Positions 57,046 to 64,000 of a DNA stretch of 64,000 nt are shown here, in pieces. Origin of the DNA: Priestia taiwanensis (lineage in GTDB: Bacteria > Bacillota > Bacilli > Bacillales > Bacillaceae_G); contig NZ_BMFK01000001.1 of NCBI RefSeq assembly GCF_014638355.1, positions 573,160 through 637,159 on the forward strand, in the 5' to 3' direction. The position numbers and the translations under genes are program-made. The notes under the pieces were generated by a model. The model was not told the DNA's origin and searched no databases. It was given only the letters and a program-made list of their open reading frames with translations. How positions within the stretch are numbered: position 1 is the first letter of the stretch; each line of letters starts with the position of its first letter.

Positions 57046-57741
57046 ATGAAGAAGAAACAATCAGGAGCTAAAATGATGATGATTCTTACCGCTATTTTGT
57101 TAGGTATTATCGCGATATTTGTAGTAATAAATCATAAAAGCTCTGAAACAAGTAATCAAGCAAATGAGGGAACAAGCGGAGGAAAGACACCGTCGATTGA
57201 AGGACAGCCTATTTTAGGGGAGAAAGACGCACCAGTAACAGTTGTTGAGTTTGGTGATTTCAAATGTCCATCATGTAATGTGTGGGGAGAGACAGTTTTC
57301 CCGAAATTAGTAGATGATTATGTAAAAGGTGGAAAGGTGAAATTCGCTTATGTGAACGTTCTATTCCACGGACAAGAATCAACATTAGCTTCATTAGCCG
57401 CAGAATCTGTATGGAAACATTCACCGGATGCATACTGGGACTTCCATAAAGCAATCTATAAGGAGCAACCAGAACAGGTGAAGCATGATGAAGCATGGGT
57501 GACGAATGAAAGACTAGTAGAAATCGCGAAAAAGTTCCCAGCGATTAATGTAGAACAATTGCAACAAGATTTAGAAAAGCAACAATTTATCGATGAAGTG
57601 AAAAAAGACGAGAAATTAGTTCGAGAATTTGGTGTGAATAAGACACCTACAATTATGGTGAATGGCCATGTTCTGAAAGATCCTTTCGATTATGAGAAGA
57701 TTAAGAGCCTTATTGAGAAAGAATTAGAGGCAGGTAAATAA
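57046..57741 (+). CDS. bdbD: Thiol-disulfide oxidoreductase BdbD
   Basis: About 231 residues. A membrane anchor (about 9-27) precedes a DsbA-like thioredoxin domain with active site CPSC (C73-P-S-C76). cis-Pro is in KTPTIMVNG (about 206). It introduces disulfides into exported proteins. Its electrons pass to BdbC, whose gene overlaps its stop. Start set at the second ATG, 7 bases from GGGGG. Confidence 0.88.
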   Translation: MKKKQSGAKMMMILTAILLGIIAIFVVINHKSSETSNQANEGTSGGKTPSIEGQPILGEKDAPVTVVEFGDFKCPSCNVWGETVFPKLVDDYVKGGKVKFAYVNVLFHGQESTLASLAAESVWKHSPDAYWDFHKAIYKEQPEQVKHDEAWVTNERLVEIAKKFPAINVEQLQQDLEKQQFIDEVKKDEKLVREFGVNKTPTIMVNGHVLKDPFDYEKIKSLIEKELEAGK

Positions 57742-58160
57742 TGATGAAAGCAATGAGTAAGCAAATTTACCTTTATATTGCTTGGCTTGTTTCGACAGTA
57801 GCTACACTTGGTAGCCTTTATTTTAGTGAAATACGTGGGTTTATTCCATGTGAACTTTGTTGGTATCAACGTATTTTGATGTACCCACTAGCATTTATCC
57901 TTGGAGTTGGTACATTTCAAAATGATACATCTGTGAAGAAGTTTGTATTACCGATGGCAATATTCGGTTGGTGTATTTCGTTCTATCATTACTTAGTACA
58001 GAAGGTACCTGGTTTTGCTGAAATTAAACCGTGCGTAAGTGGTGTACCATGTAATGCGCAGTATATTAATTGGTTTGGCTTCGTGACAATTCCATTTTTA
58101 GCGCTTACTGCGTTCACTATTATTATTGTGTGTATGATTCTTGTGAAAAGACAGAAATAA
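57741..58160 (+). CDS. bdbC: Disulfide-bond formation protein BdbC
   Basis: A 139-residue DsbB-like protein with four membrane helices. Two Cys pairs are seen: CELC (about 33-36) near the first loop and the C...C of KPCVSGVPCNAQY in the second. It reoxidises BdbD by passing electrons to quinone. The TAATG overlap with bdbD implies translational coupling. A terminator follows. Confidence 0.9.
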   Translation: MMKAMSKQIYLYIAWLVSTVATLGSLYFSEIRGFIPCELCWYQRILMYPLAFILGVGTFQNDTSVKKFVLPMAIFGWCISFYHYLVQKVPGFAEIKPCVSGVPCNAQYINWFGFVTIPFLALTAFTIIIVCMILVKRQK

Positions 58161-58165
58161 GGAGG

Positions 58166-58195
58166 GGAGAGCAATGTTACATTGCTCTCTTTTTT
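58166..58195 (+). terminator. Terminator after bdbC
   Basis: GGAGAGCAAT pairs with ATTGCTCTCT around GTTAC, followed by T6. Confidence 0.85.
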
Positions 58196-58284
58196 GTGCG
58201 ATATACAAGTTGCTGATAGGAGAAAAGACACTGCTTTTATGGTACACTATGTATAGAACAGTTGTTTCTGAAAGGAGTTTTAAC

Positions 58285-59412
58285 ATGAATATCAAAAAAA
58301 TTGAACCTACACCAAGCCCAAATACAATGAAAATTATTTTAGATGAAGAGTTACCGGCGAGTGCTAGGAATAACTATACAAATGAAAATGCAGAAGATGC
58401 ACCGAAGGAAATTCAGCAATTACTACAAATTCTTGGAGTAAAAGGCGTATATCATGTTGCTGACTTTTTGGCGGTAGAGCGCAATGCGAAATACGACTGG
58501 AAGACAATTTTACAAGAAGCACGTGCGATCTTTGGGGAAACAGTTGATTCAGACGAGCAAGTAGCCGAAGCACCGCAACAAGCATACGGTGAAGTAAAAG
58601 TATTCTATCAAATGTACGTAGATATCCCGATTCAAATTAAGTTAGTTGAAGGCGATGAAGAGCACCGAGTTGGTTTACCAGAGCGTTTCAAGGGAGCTGC
58701 GATGAAGTTACAAATGAGTACATCAAACGTTATTCTTGAACGTAAGTGGGTAGAAAAAGGAATCCGTTACGGTACAATCGAGGAAATTAGTAATGAGCTA
58801 GCAGAAGAAGTAGACGCAGCATATTCAGCAGAACGTTTAGATGAAATGGTTGCAGCACTTACAGATGGTGCAGTTGTGAAAGAAACGAAGAAAGAAGTAC
58901 AAAAAGTAACGGTTGAAATGTTAGAGTGTGATGACTGGAAGACTCGTTACGCATTATTAGACCGTATGAATCCAACGTTAGAAGACGTACCAGTTCTTAT
59001 TAAAGCACTTCGTGACGAGAAAGCGGCAATCCGTCGCCTTGCAACCGTTTATTTAGGTATGGTTGAGAGCGATGGTTTAATTGCGTACTTAGTAGAGGCG
59101 TTAAATGACACAACGGTTACAGTTCGCCGTACAGCAGGAGATTGCATATCGGATATTGGTAACCCGTTAGCGATGCCAGCAATGATTGACGCATTAAAAG
59201 ACAAGAGCAAACTAGTACGCTGGCGTGCAGCGATGTTCTTATTTGAAGTTGGCGATGAGTCAGCACTTCCGTCGTTAAAAGCAGCAGAAGATGATCCGGA
59301 ATTTGAAGTAAGCATGCAAATTAAATTAGCAATTGAGCGAATTGAGCAAGGGGAAGAAGCGAAAGGATCTATTTGGAAACAAATGATCGAAGTACGACAA
59401 GGGGAGAAGTGA
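58285..59412 (+). CDS. Nfu-N/HEAT-repeat protein (conserved virulence factor C family)
   Basis: About 375 residues. The N-terminal 85 match the NifU/Nfu N-terminal domain (MNIKKIEPTPSPNTMKIIL, VADFLAVERNAKYDW). The middle is an alpha/beta linker. From about 225 there are HEAT-like repeats (DVPVLIKALRDEKAAIRRLA, LIAYLVEALNDTTVTVRRTA, AMPAMIDALKDKSKLVRWRAA). It is a scaffold or regulatory protein. CvfC of S. aureus affects virulence-factor expression, but the molecular role is unclear. The ATG behind AAAGGAG was used instead of the far-upstream in-frame codon. Confidence 0.82.
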   Translation: MNIKKIEPTPSPNTMKIILDEELPASARNNYTNENAEDAPKEIQQLLQILGVKGVYHVADFLAVERNAKYDWKTILQEARAIFGETVDSDEQVAEAPQQAYGEVKVFYQMYVDIPIQIKLVEGDEEHRVGLPERFKGAAMKLQMSTSNVILERKWVEKGIRYGTIEEISNELAEEVDAAYSAERLDEMVAALTDGAVVKETKKEVQKVTVEMLECDDWKTRYALLDRMNPTLEDVPVLIKALRDEKAAIRRLATVYLGMVESDGLIAYLVEALNDTTVTVRRTAGDCISDIGNPLAMPAMIDALKDKSKLVRWRAAMFLFEVGDESALPSLKAAEDDPEFEVSMQIKLAIERIEQGEEAKGSIWKQMIEVRQGEK

Positions 59413-59417
59413 TTAAG

Positions 59418-59822
59418 ATGATAATCGTTTTCTATGACGGTTGGTGTCCGATGTGTACAAAGGCTTCCGAGCGAATTAGACGTTATGACAGCCGTAACAA
59501 CGTAACAACCGTATCATTCCGAGATTCAGAAATAGTCCAAGAATATAACCTAACACCAGATATGCTTGAAAAAATGAGTAAACGATTATACGTATATAAT
59601 ACAAGTACAAAAGAATGGTTCGATGGCATCCATGCCTGTGATGTTATTTGCAAAAACATCCGTCGTTTTTGGTGGCTCCTGCCAATGATTCGAGTAAGTA
59701 TTGTCTTTGGCTTCGGCCAATGGACGTACGACTGGATCGCAAAGAGACGAAAAATCGTCCCATCCAATTTATGCGACGAACATGGGTGCCAACTCCCACA
59801 ACGTCCAAAAGGTAACGAGTGA
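59418..59822 (+). CDS. DCC-family thiol-disulfide oxidoreductase-like protein
   Basis: About 134 residues of the DCC family (DUF393). The motif FYDGWCPMCTKASERIRRYD gives the CxxC pair (C10, C13) near the N-terminus of a thioredoxin-like fold. Its gene starts 5 bases after the CvfC-like stop, so the two are probably co-transcribed. The natural substrate is unknown. Confidence 0.85.
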   Translation: MIIVFYDGWCPMCTKASERIRRYDSRNNVTTVSFRDSEIVQEYNLTPDMLEKMSKRLYVYNTSTKEWFDGIHACDVICKNIRRFWWLLPMIRVSIVFGFGQWTYDWIAKRRKIVPSNLCDEHGCQLPQRPKGNE

Positions 59823-59860
59823 AACGACTCACGGCCAATGTTTTAACATACTACAAATAG

Positions 59861-59904
59861 TAGTGGATACTATGTTCGATATGAATCATGGTATCCACTT
59901 TTTC
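59861..59904 (+). terminator. Terminator after the DCC gene
   Basis: GTGGATACTATG pairs with CATGGTATCCAC around a loop of about 15 bases, followed by TTTTTC. Confidence 0.75.
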
Positions 59905-60024
59905 TTTTATTGTGATGATAACCAATAATCTAAGATACAGCTTTTGTTTTTTCAGAAATAGCTAGGCAGCGTGATTGTGAAAACAAAAACTTAATTATGA
60001 AGTAATGGAAAAGGAAGTACATAA

Positions 60025-60765
60025 ATGAATATGGAAAAAGACCTTAAACAAAATAGTGAAGGTACTAAGAAAAAAGTGAGATGGGGATGTCTCACTACTG
60101 TTGTACTTATTTTAAGTCCAATCATTTTATTTGTAGGTTGGTTTTCTTACGACATGTATTTTAAGGAAGTTACACTTGTGAAAAGTCATTCTCCAAATAA
60201 TATGAATACGATTAAAGTCGTTCAAAAAGGTTCGGCTTTTCTCTTTGGTCCATCTTCTGTCAGAATTAAATGCGGTTGGTGGGAACATTTAGATAAAGTC
60301 ATTTCAAACGATGGGAAAACTCTTGACTCCTCAAACGTCTCAGTAAGTTGGGAAAATGATTACGAAGCAACGATAACTCTGTACGGAGAAGAACAAGAAC
60401 CTGAGATTATAGAATTTAAAACATCAAATGAATCTAATGGAGCTAAATTTGATTCAAAAGCTAGCGAGGAGGTACAACAAGAAGTCGGTTCCTTTACCTT
60501 TAAAACAAGTGAATCTCCCAATCTAATAAATATTATTGAGTTTAGAGAAATAGCGGAACCCCGTTCATCTGTAAGGATCTACTATGGAAAAAGGGGTAGC
60601 GTTTTAGAAAAATATAAAGAATTTACTCTTACAGAAATGTATACACCAGATAACTTCAATGTCGATTGGGAAAGTGATGAACAAGTAACGATAGATATAG
60701 TAAGGGAAACAGAAAGTGGAAATACTTATGTAGAAGATACCATCGAGATTGAATTGTCAAAGTGA
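60025..60765 (+). CDS. Membrane-anchored extracytoplasmic protein (DUF5412-like)
   Basis: 246 residues. A basic N-terminus and one membrane helix (about 25-47) anchor it. The outer domain starts KSHSPNNMNTIKVVQKGSAFLFGPSSVRIK (written in part here), resembling DUF5412. A second beta domain with internal similarity follows (SPNLINIIEFREIAEPRSSVRIYYGK), so the protein looks like a duplication. No catalytic motif is visible. Function unknown. Confidence 0.6.
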   Translation: MNMEKDLKQNSEGTKKKVRWGCLTTVVLILSPIILFVGWFSYDMYFKEVTLVKSHSPNNMNTIKVVQKGSAFLFGPSSVRIKCGWWEHLDKVISNDGKTLDSSNVSVSWENDYEATITLYGEEQEPEIIEFKTSNESNGAKFDSKASEEVQQEVGSFTFKTSESPNLINIIEFREIAEPRSSVRIYYGKRGSVLEKYKEFTLTEMYTPDNFNVDWESDEQVTIDIVRETESGNTYVEDTIEIELSK

Positions 60766-60822
60766 ATTAATCTCTTTATATGCTATACGTGTTTCGTGAA
60801 AGGGCTGAATTGGGAGGTTACG

Positions 60823-60864
60823 AAAGGACAGTACATATTAGTTATATAAAATGTACTGTCCTTT
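60823..60864. terminator. Bidirectional hairpin
   Basis: AAAGGACAGTACAT pairs perfectly with ATGTACTGTCCTTT around an AT-rich loop. It lies between the plus-strand gene ending at 60765 and the minus-strand gene ending at 60933. Confidence 0.75.
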
Positions 60865-60932
60865 CCTTTGTTTCTTAAATTCAGCTTTGATAATTTATAG
60901 ATGATGGGATGTTTTTGTATAGGAGAGAAGTG

Positions 60933-61358
60933 CTAGGTGTGACGAGGTTTTATATAAAGCTCTATTCCAGCATTAATAGCGTATATTAAGACAGACATAG
61001 GAGAAATAAGAAAGAACAATCCACTTTGCCAATCTTCTACTAATATAACAACTTTAATAGAAAGTATCGCTAATATTAAAATGTAGAGAAAACGCATTGT
61101 TTTGAATTTCATGTAGTACAAAATAGATATGCATAAGAACAACGTATTAATGATAATGATGCAAGTGAGTAGGAATTTCCATGTTGGCTGGCTACTGTCA
61201 CCACCAACGCCAAAAACACCTGAAAATTGAACAATGAAAAAAGACACCCATGTAATAAGGTTCAAAAAGCCTAATATGAGTGCTTTATGTTTAAGAAGTA
61301 AATATATACTAAGGAGAGGGGCGAATATGGAGATGAAATATAAATCGTTAAATTCCAT
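60933..61358 (-). CDS. Hypothetical polytopic membrane protein
   Basis: 141 residues with four or five hydrophobic segments and few charges (MEFNDLYFISIFAPLLSIYLL, then ILAILSIKVVILV). TAGGAGG lies before the ATG. It follows a frameshifted membrane protein gene on the same strand (18-base gap), so they form a small operon. No family recognised. Confidence 0.6.
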   Translation of the reverse strand: MEFNDLYFISIFAPLLSIYLLLKHKALILGFLNLITWVSFFIVQFSGVFGVGGDSSQPTWKFLLTCIIIINTLFLCISILYYMKFKTMRFLYILILAILSIKVVILVEDWQSGLFFLISPMSVLIYAINAGIELYIKPRHT

Positions 61359-61376
61359 TTCTTGTGCCTCCTATTT

Positions 61377-61672
61377 TTATGGGTTCTTTTGTTTCCTTGG
61401 AAACAAAAGAGAAACCAACCATACGATGATACATACATGCATAAAGACAAGGAAGATAGCCCAAATTGCACCTTGTTGTAAGTGGTGAATGACATGCTCA
61501 TATTCATTCCTGGTAATCTTCCTATGCAACTGATGATGGTGAAGAAAATCGTTGTGGCAGCCAATTTCACTCGTTTCTTTCGAATGATACTGAATATTGC
61601 TGTTCCTAATGTTAGTACTAACACAGCATAATAAATTATCCAAAACCAATTCGGAAGTGTCTCCCAGTACAT
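61377..61672 (-). pseudogene. Frameshifted small membrane protein
   Basis: GGAGG lies 7 bases before an ATG that starts MYWETLPNWFWIIYYAVLVL. The frame holds a normal membrane protein to about SCIGR near 61520. The likely continuation ITRNEYEHVIHHLQQGAIWAIFLVFMHVCI, with another membrane helix, lies in a second frame and ends at 61377 in RKQKNP. One missing A in GGAAGATTACC would join them. The first frame alone runs on as an unlikely tail to 61271. Possible decay or assembly error. Confidence 0.6.
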
Positions 61673-61918
61673 ATTCATACCTCCTGTTTTGTAAATTCTA
61701 TTTATTGGTAAAATAGTAACTTGTTTTTTAAACGGAAGCAATGAAAAATAAGTGTGCGTATTATAAAATGGGATGTTTTTTAGTAGGAAAGAGTGTCAGA
61801 GCATATACATGATAAGAATAAGAACGAGTATATAGATACTATCTTCATATATGCGTGCATCTTATGAGAAGGATTCCATGCATACGATGTGGAATATTTC
61901 TTACCGGGGGTGACAACA

Positions 61919-62431
61919 ATGGAAAACATAACAATTCGTACTGTTCGTCCAGACGATGCACGAATAATTGTACAACTACATCTTGAAATAGCAAGCGAGC
62001 GTGAATTTCTAATTACAGTTCCAGAGGATTTCAAGCGAACAGAAGAAGAACAACGCATATGGATTCAGCAGTTACTGGCGAATGAACGAGAAATGGCGTT
62101 TGTTGCAGAAGTAGAAGGAGTAGTAGTTGGATGGACGATGTTTTCATCATCGGACCGTGCTCGTTTAGCTCATGCAGGTTCTATTGGTATTTTTATCAAG
62201 AAAGAATATCGAGATATTGGCATCGGTAGACGATTAATACAGGCGATACTCGATTGGGCAACAGAACATCCAGTTATTGAAAAAGTGAGCTTAGGCGTTT
62301 TTGCAACAAATATACGTGCCATCGCCTTATATAAAAAGCTTGGATTCGTTGAAGAGGGACGGAAAGTACGTGAATTCAAGTTGAGCGAGAATGAATACGT
62401 TGACGATATTTTGATGTATAAGTTCGTATAG
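61919..62431 (+). CDS. GNAT acetyltransferase
   Basis: About 170 residues. IGIFIKKEYRDIGIGRRLIQAILDWA (about 96-121) contains the Q/RxxGxG acetyl-CoA motif, and LGVFATNIRAIALYKKLGFVEEGRKVREF is typical of the YesJ/PhnO-like or phosphinothricin-type group. Start at the ATG behind GGGGGTG. The substrate is unknown. Confidence 0.85.
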   Translation: MENITIRTVRPDDARIIVQLHLEIASEREFLITVPEDFKRTEEEQRIWIQQLLANEREMAFVAEVEGVVVGWTMFSSSDRARLAHAGSIGIFIKKEYRDIGIGRRLIQAILDWATEHPVIEKVSLGVFATNIRAIALYKKLGFVEEGRKVREFKLSENEYVDDILMYKFV

Positions 62432-62512
62432 AAGCCATATTAACGATGGAAATGTGGTATAATAATGACGTTTAACGTACATAGAAGAAATTTTTTAAGT
62501 GAGGGTAAAAAT

Positions 62513-62947
62513 ATGAATGCATATGATCAATATATGAGACAAATGGCACAAGGAATGCGTGATGAGTTAACGCGTGCAGGTTTCCAAGAGTTAACAACGG
62601 CTGAAGAAGTACATGATTTCATGGACAAAGTAGAAGGTACAACATTAGTAGTAGTGAACTCTGTATGTGGTTGTGCAGCAGGATTAGCACGTCCAGCAGC
62701 TGTTCAAGCATCATTACAAAGTGAGAAGAAACCAACGAATATCGTAACAGTATTTGCAGGTCAAGACCGTGAAGCAACAGCAACAATGCGTGAATACTTC
62801 GGCGATATCGAGCCATCTTCACCATCAATGGCATTATTAAAAGGAAAAGAAGTTGTTCACTTCATTCCACGCCACCACATCGAAGACAACACATTAGAAG
62901 GTATTTTTAACAACTTAACATCAGCATTTGAAGCTCATTGCGAGTAA
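62513..62947 (+). CDS. Bacilliredoxin (BrxA/BrxB family, YphP/YqiW-like)
   Basis: A 144-residue thioredoxin-like protein with the unusual CGC active site in VNSVCGCAAGLARPA (C52, C54). It removes bacillithiol from proteins after oxidative stress. The whole length matches the family. The ATG follows GAGGGTAAAAAT. Confidence 0.93.
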   Translation: MNAYDQYMRQMAQGMRDELTRAGFQELTTAEEVHDFMDKVEGTTLVVVNSVCGCAAGLARPAAVQASLQSEKKPTNIVTVFAGQDREATATMREYFGDIEPSSPSMALLKGKEVVHFIPRHHIEDNTLEGIFNNLTSAFEAHCE

Positions 62948-62952
62948 ACAGG

Positions 62953-62979
62953 AGAGACGTGCATAGCGTCTCTTCTTTT
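62953..62979 (+). terminator. Terminator after the bacilliredoxin
   Basis: GAGACG pairs with CGTCTC around a short loop; TTTTA follows. Short stem, so modest strength. Confidence 0.55.
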
Positions 62980-62996
62980 ATTAGGGGGATAGAGGG

Positions 62997-63512
62997 ATGC
63001 GAAAGACGAGAGTTGAACTGTGGACAGCGGAATGGGAAGTCATGTTTGAGCGAGAGAAAGAGGCATTGCAGTGCATTTTTCCATCAGCGGAAATTCATCA
63101 TATTGGCAGTACATCTGTGAAACATATTGGATATGCAAAGCCAATCATTGATATTTTACTTGTTGTGGATGATATGCAAAAGGCGGAAGTAAGTTGTGAG
63201 GGTATGAAGGGGTTAGGATATATGTCACGCGGGGAAAACGGGATTGCTGGTAGACGTTATTTTATTAAAGGTGGGGATGAACGAACACATCACGTTCATC
63301 TATATGAGGACGGAAATCAACAGATTAAGAAACATCTACTTTTCAAACAATACTTACAAGAACACACAGATGATGCGAGACAATACGGGGAATTGAAATT
63401 TGAACTACAACGGAGGTTCCCACACAACACTCACGATTATCAGAACGGAAAAGAAGCATTCGTGAATAATGTGATGCAAAAAGCAGAGCAATGGGACGAA
63501 GAGAAAGGATAA
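62997..63512 (+). CDS. GrpB/nucleotidyltransferase-like protein
   Basis: A 171-residue protein of the GrpB (UPF0157) family, which has a nucleotidyltransferase-like fold. The conserved segments are HHIGSTSVKHIGYAKPIIDILLVV (about 40-63, quoted here in part) and HVHLYEDGN. The start follows AGGGGGATAGAGGG. The activity is not established; some members resemble dephospho-CoA kinase add-on domains. Confidence 0.85.
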   Translation: MRKTRVELWTAEWEVMFEREKEALQCIFPSAEIHHIGSTSVKHIGYAKPIIDILLVVDDMQKAEVSCEGMKGLGYMSRGENGIAGRRYFIKGGDERTHHVHLYEDGNQQIKKHLLFKQYLQEHTDDARQYGELKFELQRRFPHNTHDYQNGKEAFVNNVMQKAEQWDEEKG

Positions 63513-63515
63513 GAC

Positions 63516-64000
63516 ATGTTAATAACAACAGCAGGAAGAACGAATAAAGAAATGATTGCATATGCAAAAGGAATTGCTGAAGTTTTGCAGTGCGACTATT
63601 TCGTACGTAAAGATTTATCTATTACTGCAATCCAACAACAGACGAACGAAGATGTATTAGTAGTTGGAAAGAATCGTCTCGAAATACATACTGTACACGG
63701 AGAAGAGGCATTCTTCTTCCACCCAAATTCTGCTATGTTCCGTGTGAAGCGATTACAACGAGGTGAACATGATCCATTTATGGATGCCGCAAAGCTACAG
63801 AGCGGTATGCGAGTGCTCGATTGTACACTTGGTATGGGATCAGATAGCATTGTCGCAAGTCACATCGTTGGAGAGAGCGGTCGTGTTATTGGGATTGAAG
63901 GAAATACATATAGCGCCTACCTTGTGCAAAAAGGATTACAAGAATGGCAAAGTGGTAATGAAGAAGTCGATGCAGCGATGCGAAGAGTACAAGTTCGAAA
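63516..64000 (+). CDS. SAM-dependent methyltransferase (3' partial)
   Basis: The frame opens 3 bases after the GrpB-family stop and stays open to the window edge (161 codons). An N-terminal cap (about 1-85) is followed by the class I SAM-binding motif LDCTLGMGSDSIVASH (about 106-121), then VIGIEGNTYSA with the acidic ribose-binding residue. It resembles RsmJ/YpiP-type RNA methyltransferases of Bacillus. The target cannot be decided from this part. It continues beyond the window. Confidence 0.75.
   Translation, partial: MLITTAGRTNKEMIAYAKGIAEVLQCDYFVRKDLSITAIQQQTNEDVLVVGKNRLEIHTVHGEEAFFFHPNSAMFRVKRLQRGEHDPFMDAAKLQSGMRVLDCTLGMGSDSIVASHIVGESGRVIGIEGNTYSAYLVQKGLQEWQSGNEEVDAAMRRVQVR

Overview
The window looks like chromosomal DNA of a low-GC, spore-forming Bacillus, most likely the B. 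cereus group or a near relative. The evidence is AT-rich sequence, GGAGG-type ribosome sites, many U-tailed hairpin terminators, a complete HutP-controlled hut operon, DUF3888 and DUF3784 family proteins, a bacilliredoxin, a BdbC/BdbD pair and a CvfC-like protein. All assignments come from reading the sequence; no database search was run.

Layout. (1) 1-8.57 kb is the right end of a prophage: tape measure, distal tail, tail-tip and fibre-like proteins, then XhlA, holin and amidase. It ends in an AT-rich tail with paired TGACCAC repeats and a hairpin that may be an attachment-site arm. (2) 8.6-23 kb is ordinary chromosome: an HD hydrolase, an ABC-F protein, a cation/proton antiporter, an MFS carrier, a zinc protease, acetyltransferases, an APH-like kinase, DinB and a serine hydrolase. 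It includes a decaying tandem array of about 70-residue membrane proteins (16.56-17.96 kb). (3) 23.2-26.5 kb is a Fur-boxed siderophore uptake operon. (4) 26.6-32.7 kb is hutPHUIG with an attenuator between hutP and hutH. (5) 32.7-36.9 kb holds an isochorismatase-like hydrolase, a DUF3784 protein, an ArsR regulator with an aldehyde dehydrogenase, and an XRE regulator with unusual repeats.

(6) 37.0-46.7 kb is the most interesting part: a compact RiPP cluster. Two tandem genes encode the same 41-residue precursor with a thiopeptide-like leader ending MGA and a 14-residue core, SNGHNSCSSVIQEK. A hairpin follows, then an unsplit LanB dehydratase, a small LanB-C/pyridine-synthase-like protein, an ocin-ThiF-like leader-binding protein, a YcaO cyclodehydratase, a SagB-like dehydrogenase and a MATE exporter. 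By analogy with thiopeptides, Ser1 and Ser6 (with Cys7 as a thiazole) could form a pyridine closing a 14-membered ring, far smaller than the 26-35-membered rings of classical thiopeptides. This is an inference, but the gene set and core pattern support it.

(7) 46.8-48.8 kb is an amidohydrolase plus isochorismatase-like pair. (8) 48.9-56.9 kb is a phosphorus-scavenging locus: PhnD on the minus strand, then on the plus strand a nucleotidase, a large secreted multidomain protein and PhnC-PhnE-PhnE. A striking Pho-box-like array with an 11-bp period lies between PhnD and the nucleotidase. (9) 57-64 kb has BdbD/BdbC, a Nfu-N/HEAT protein, a DCC protein, small membrane proteins (one frameshifted), a GNAT, a bacilliredoxin, a GrpB-family protein and a methyltransferase cut by the window end.

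Four genes carry apparent single-base frameshifts. They may reflect real decay, slippage or sequencing error.
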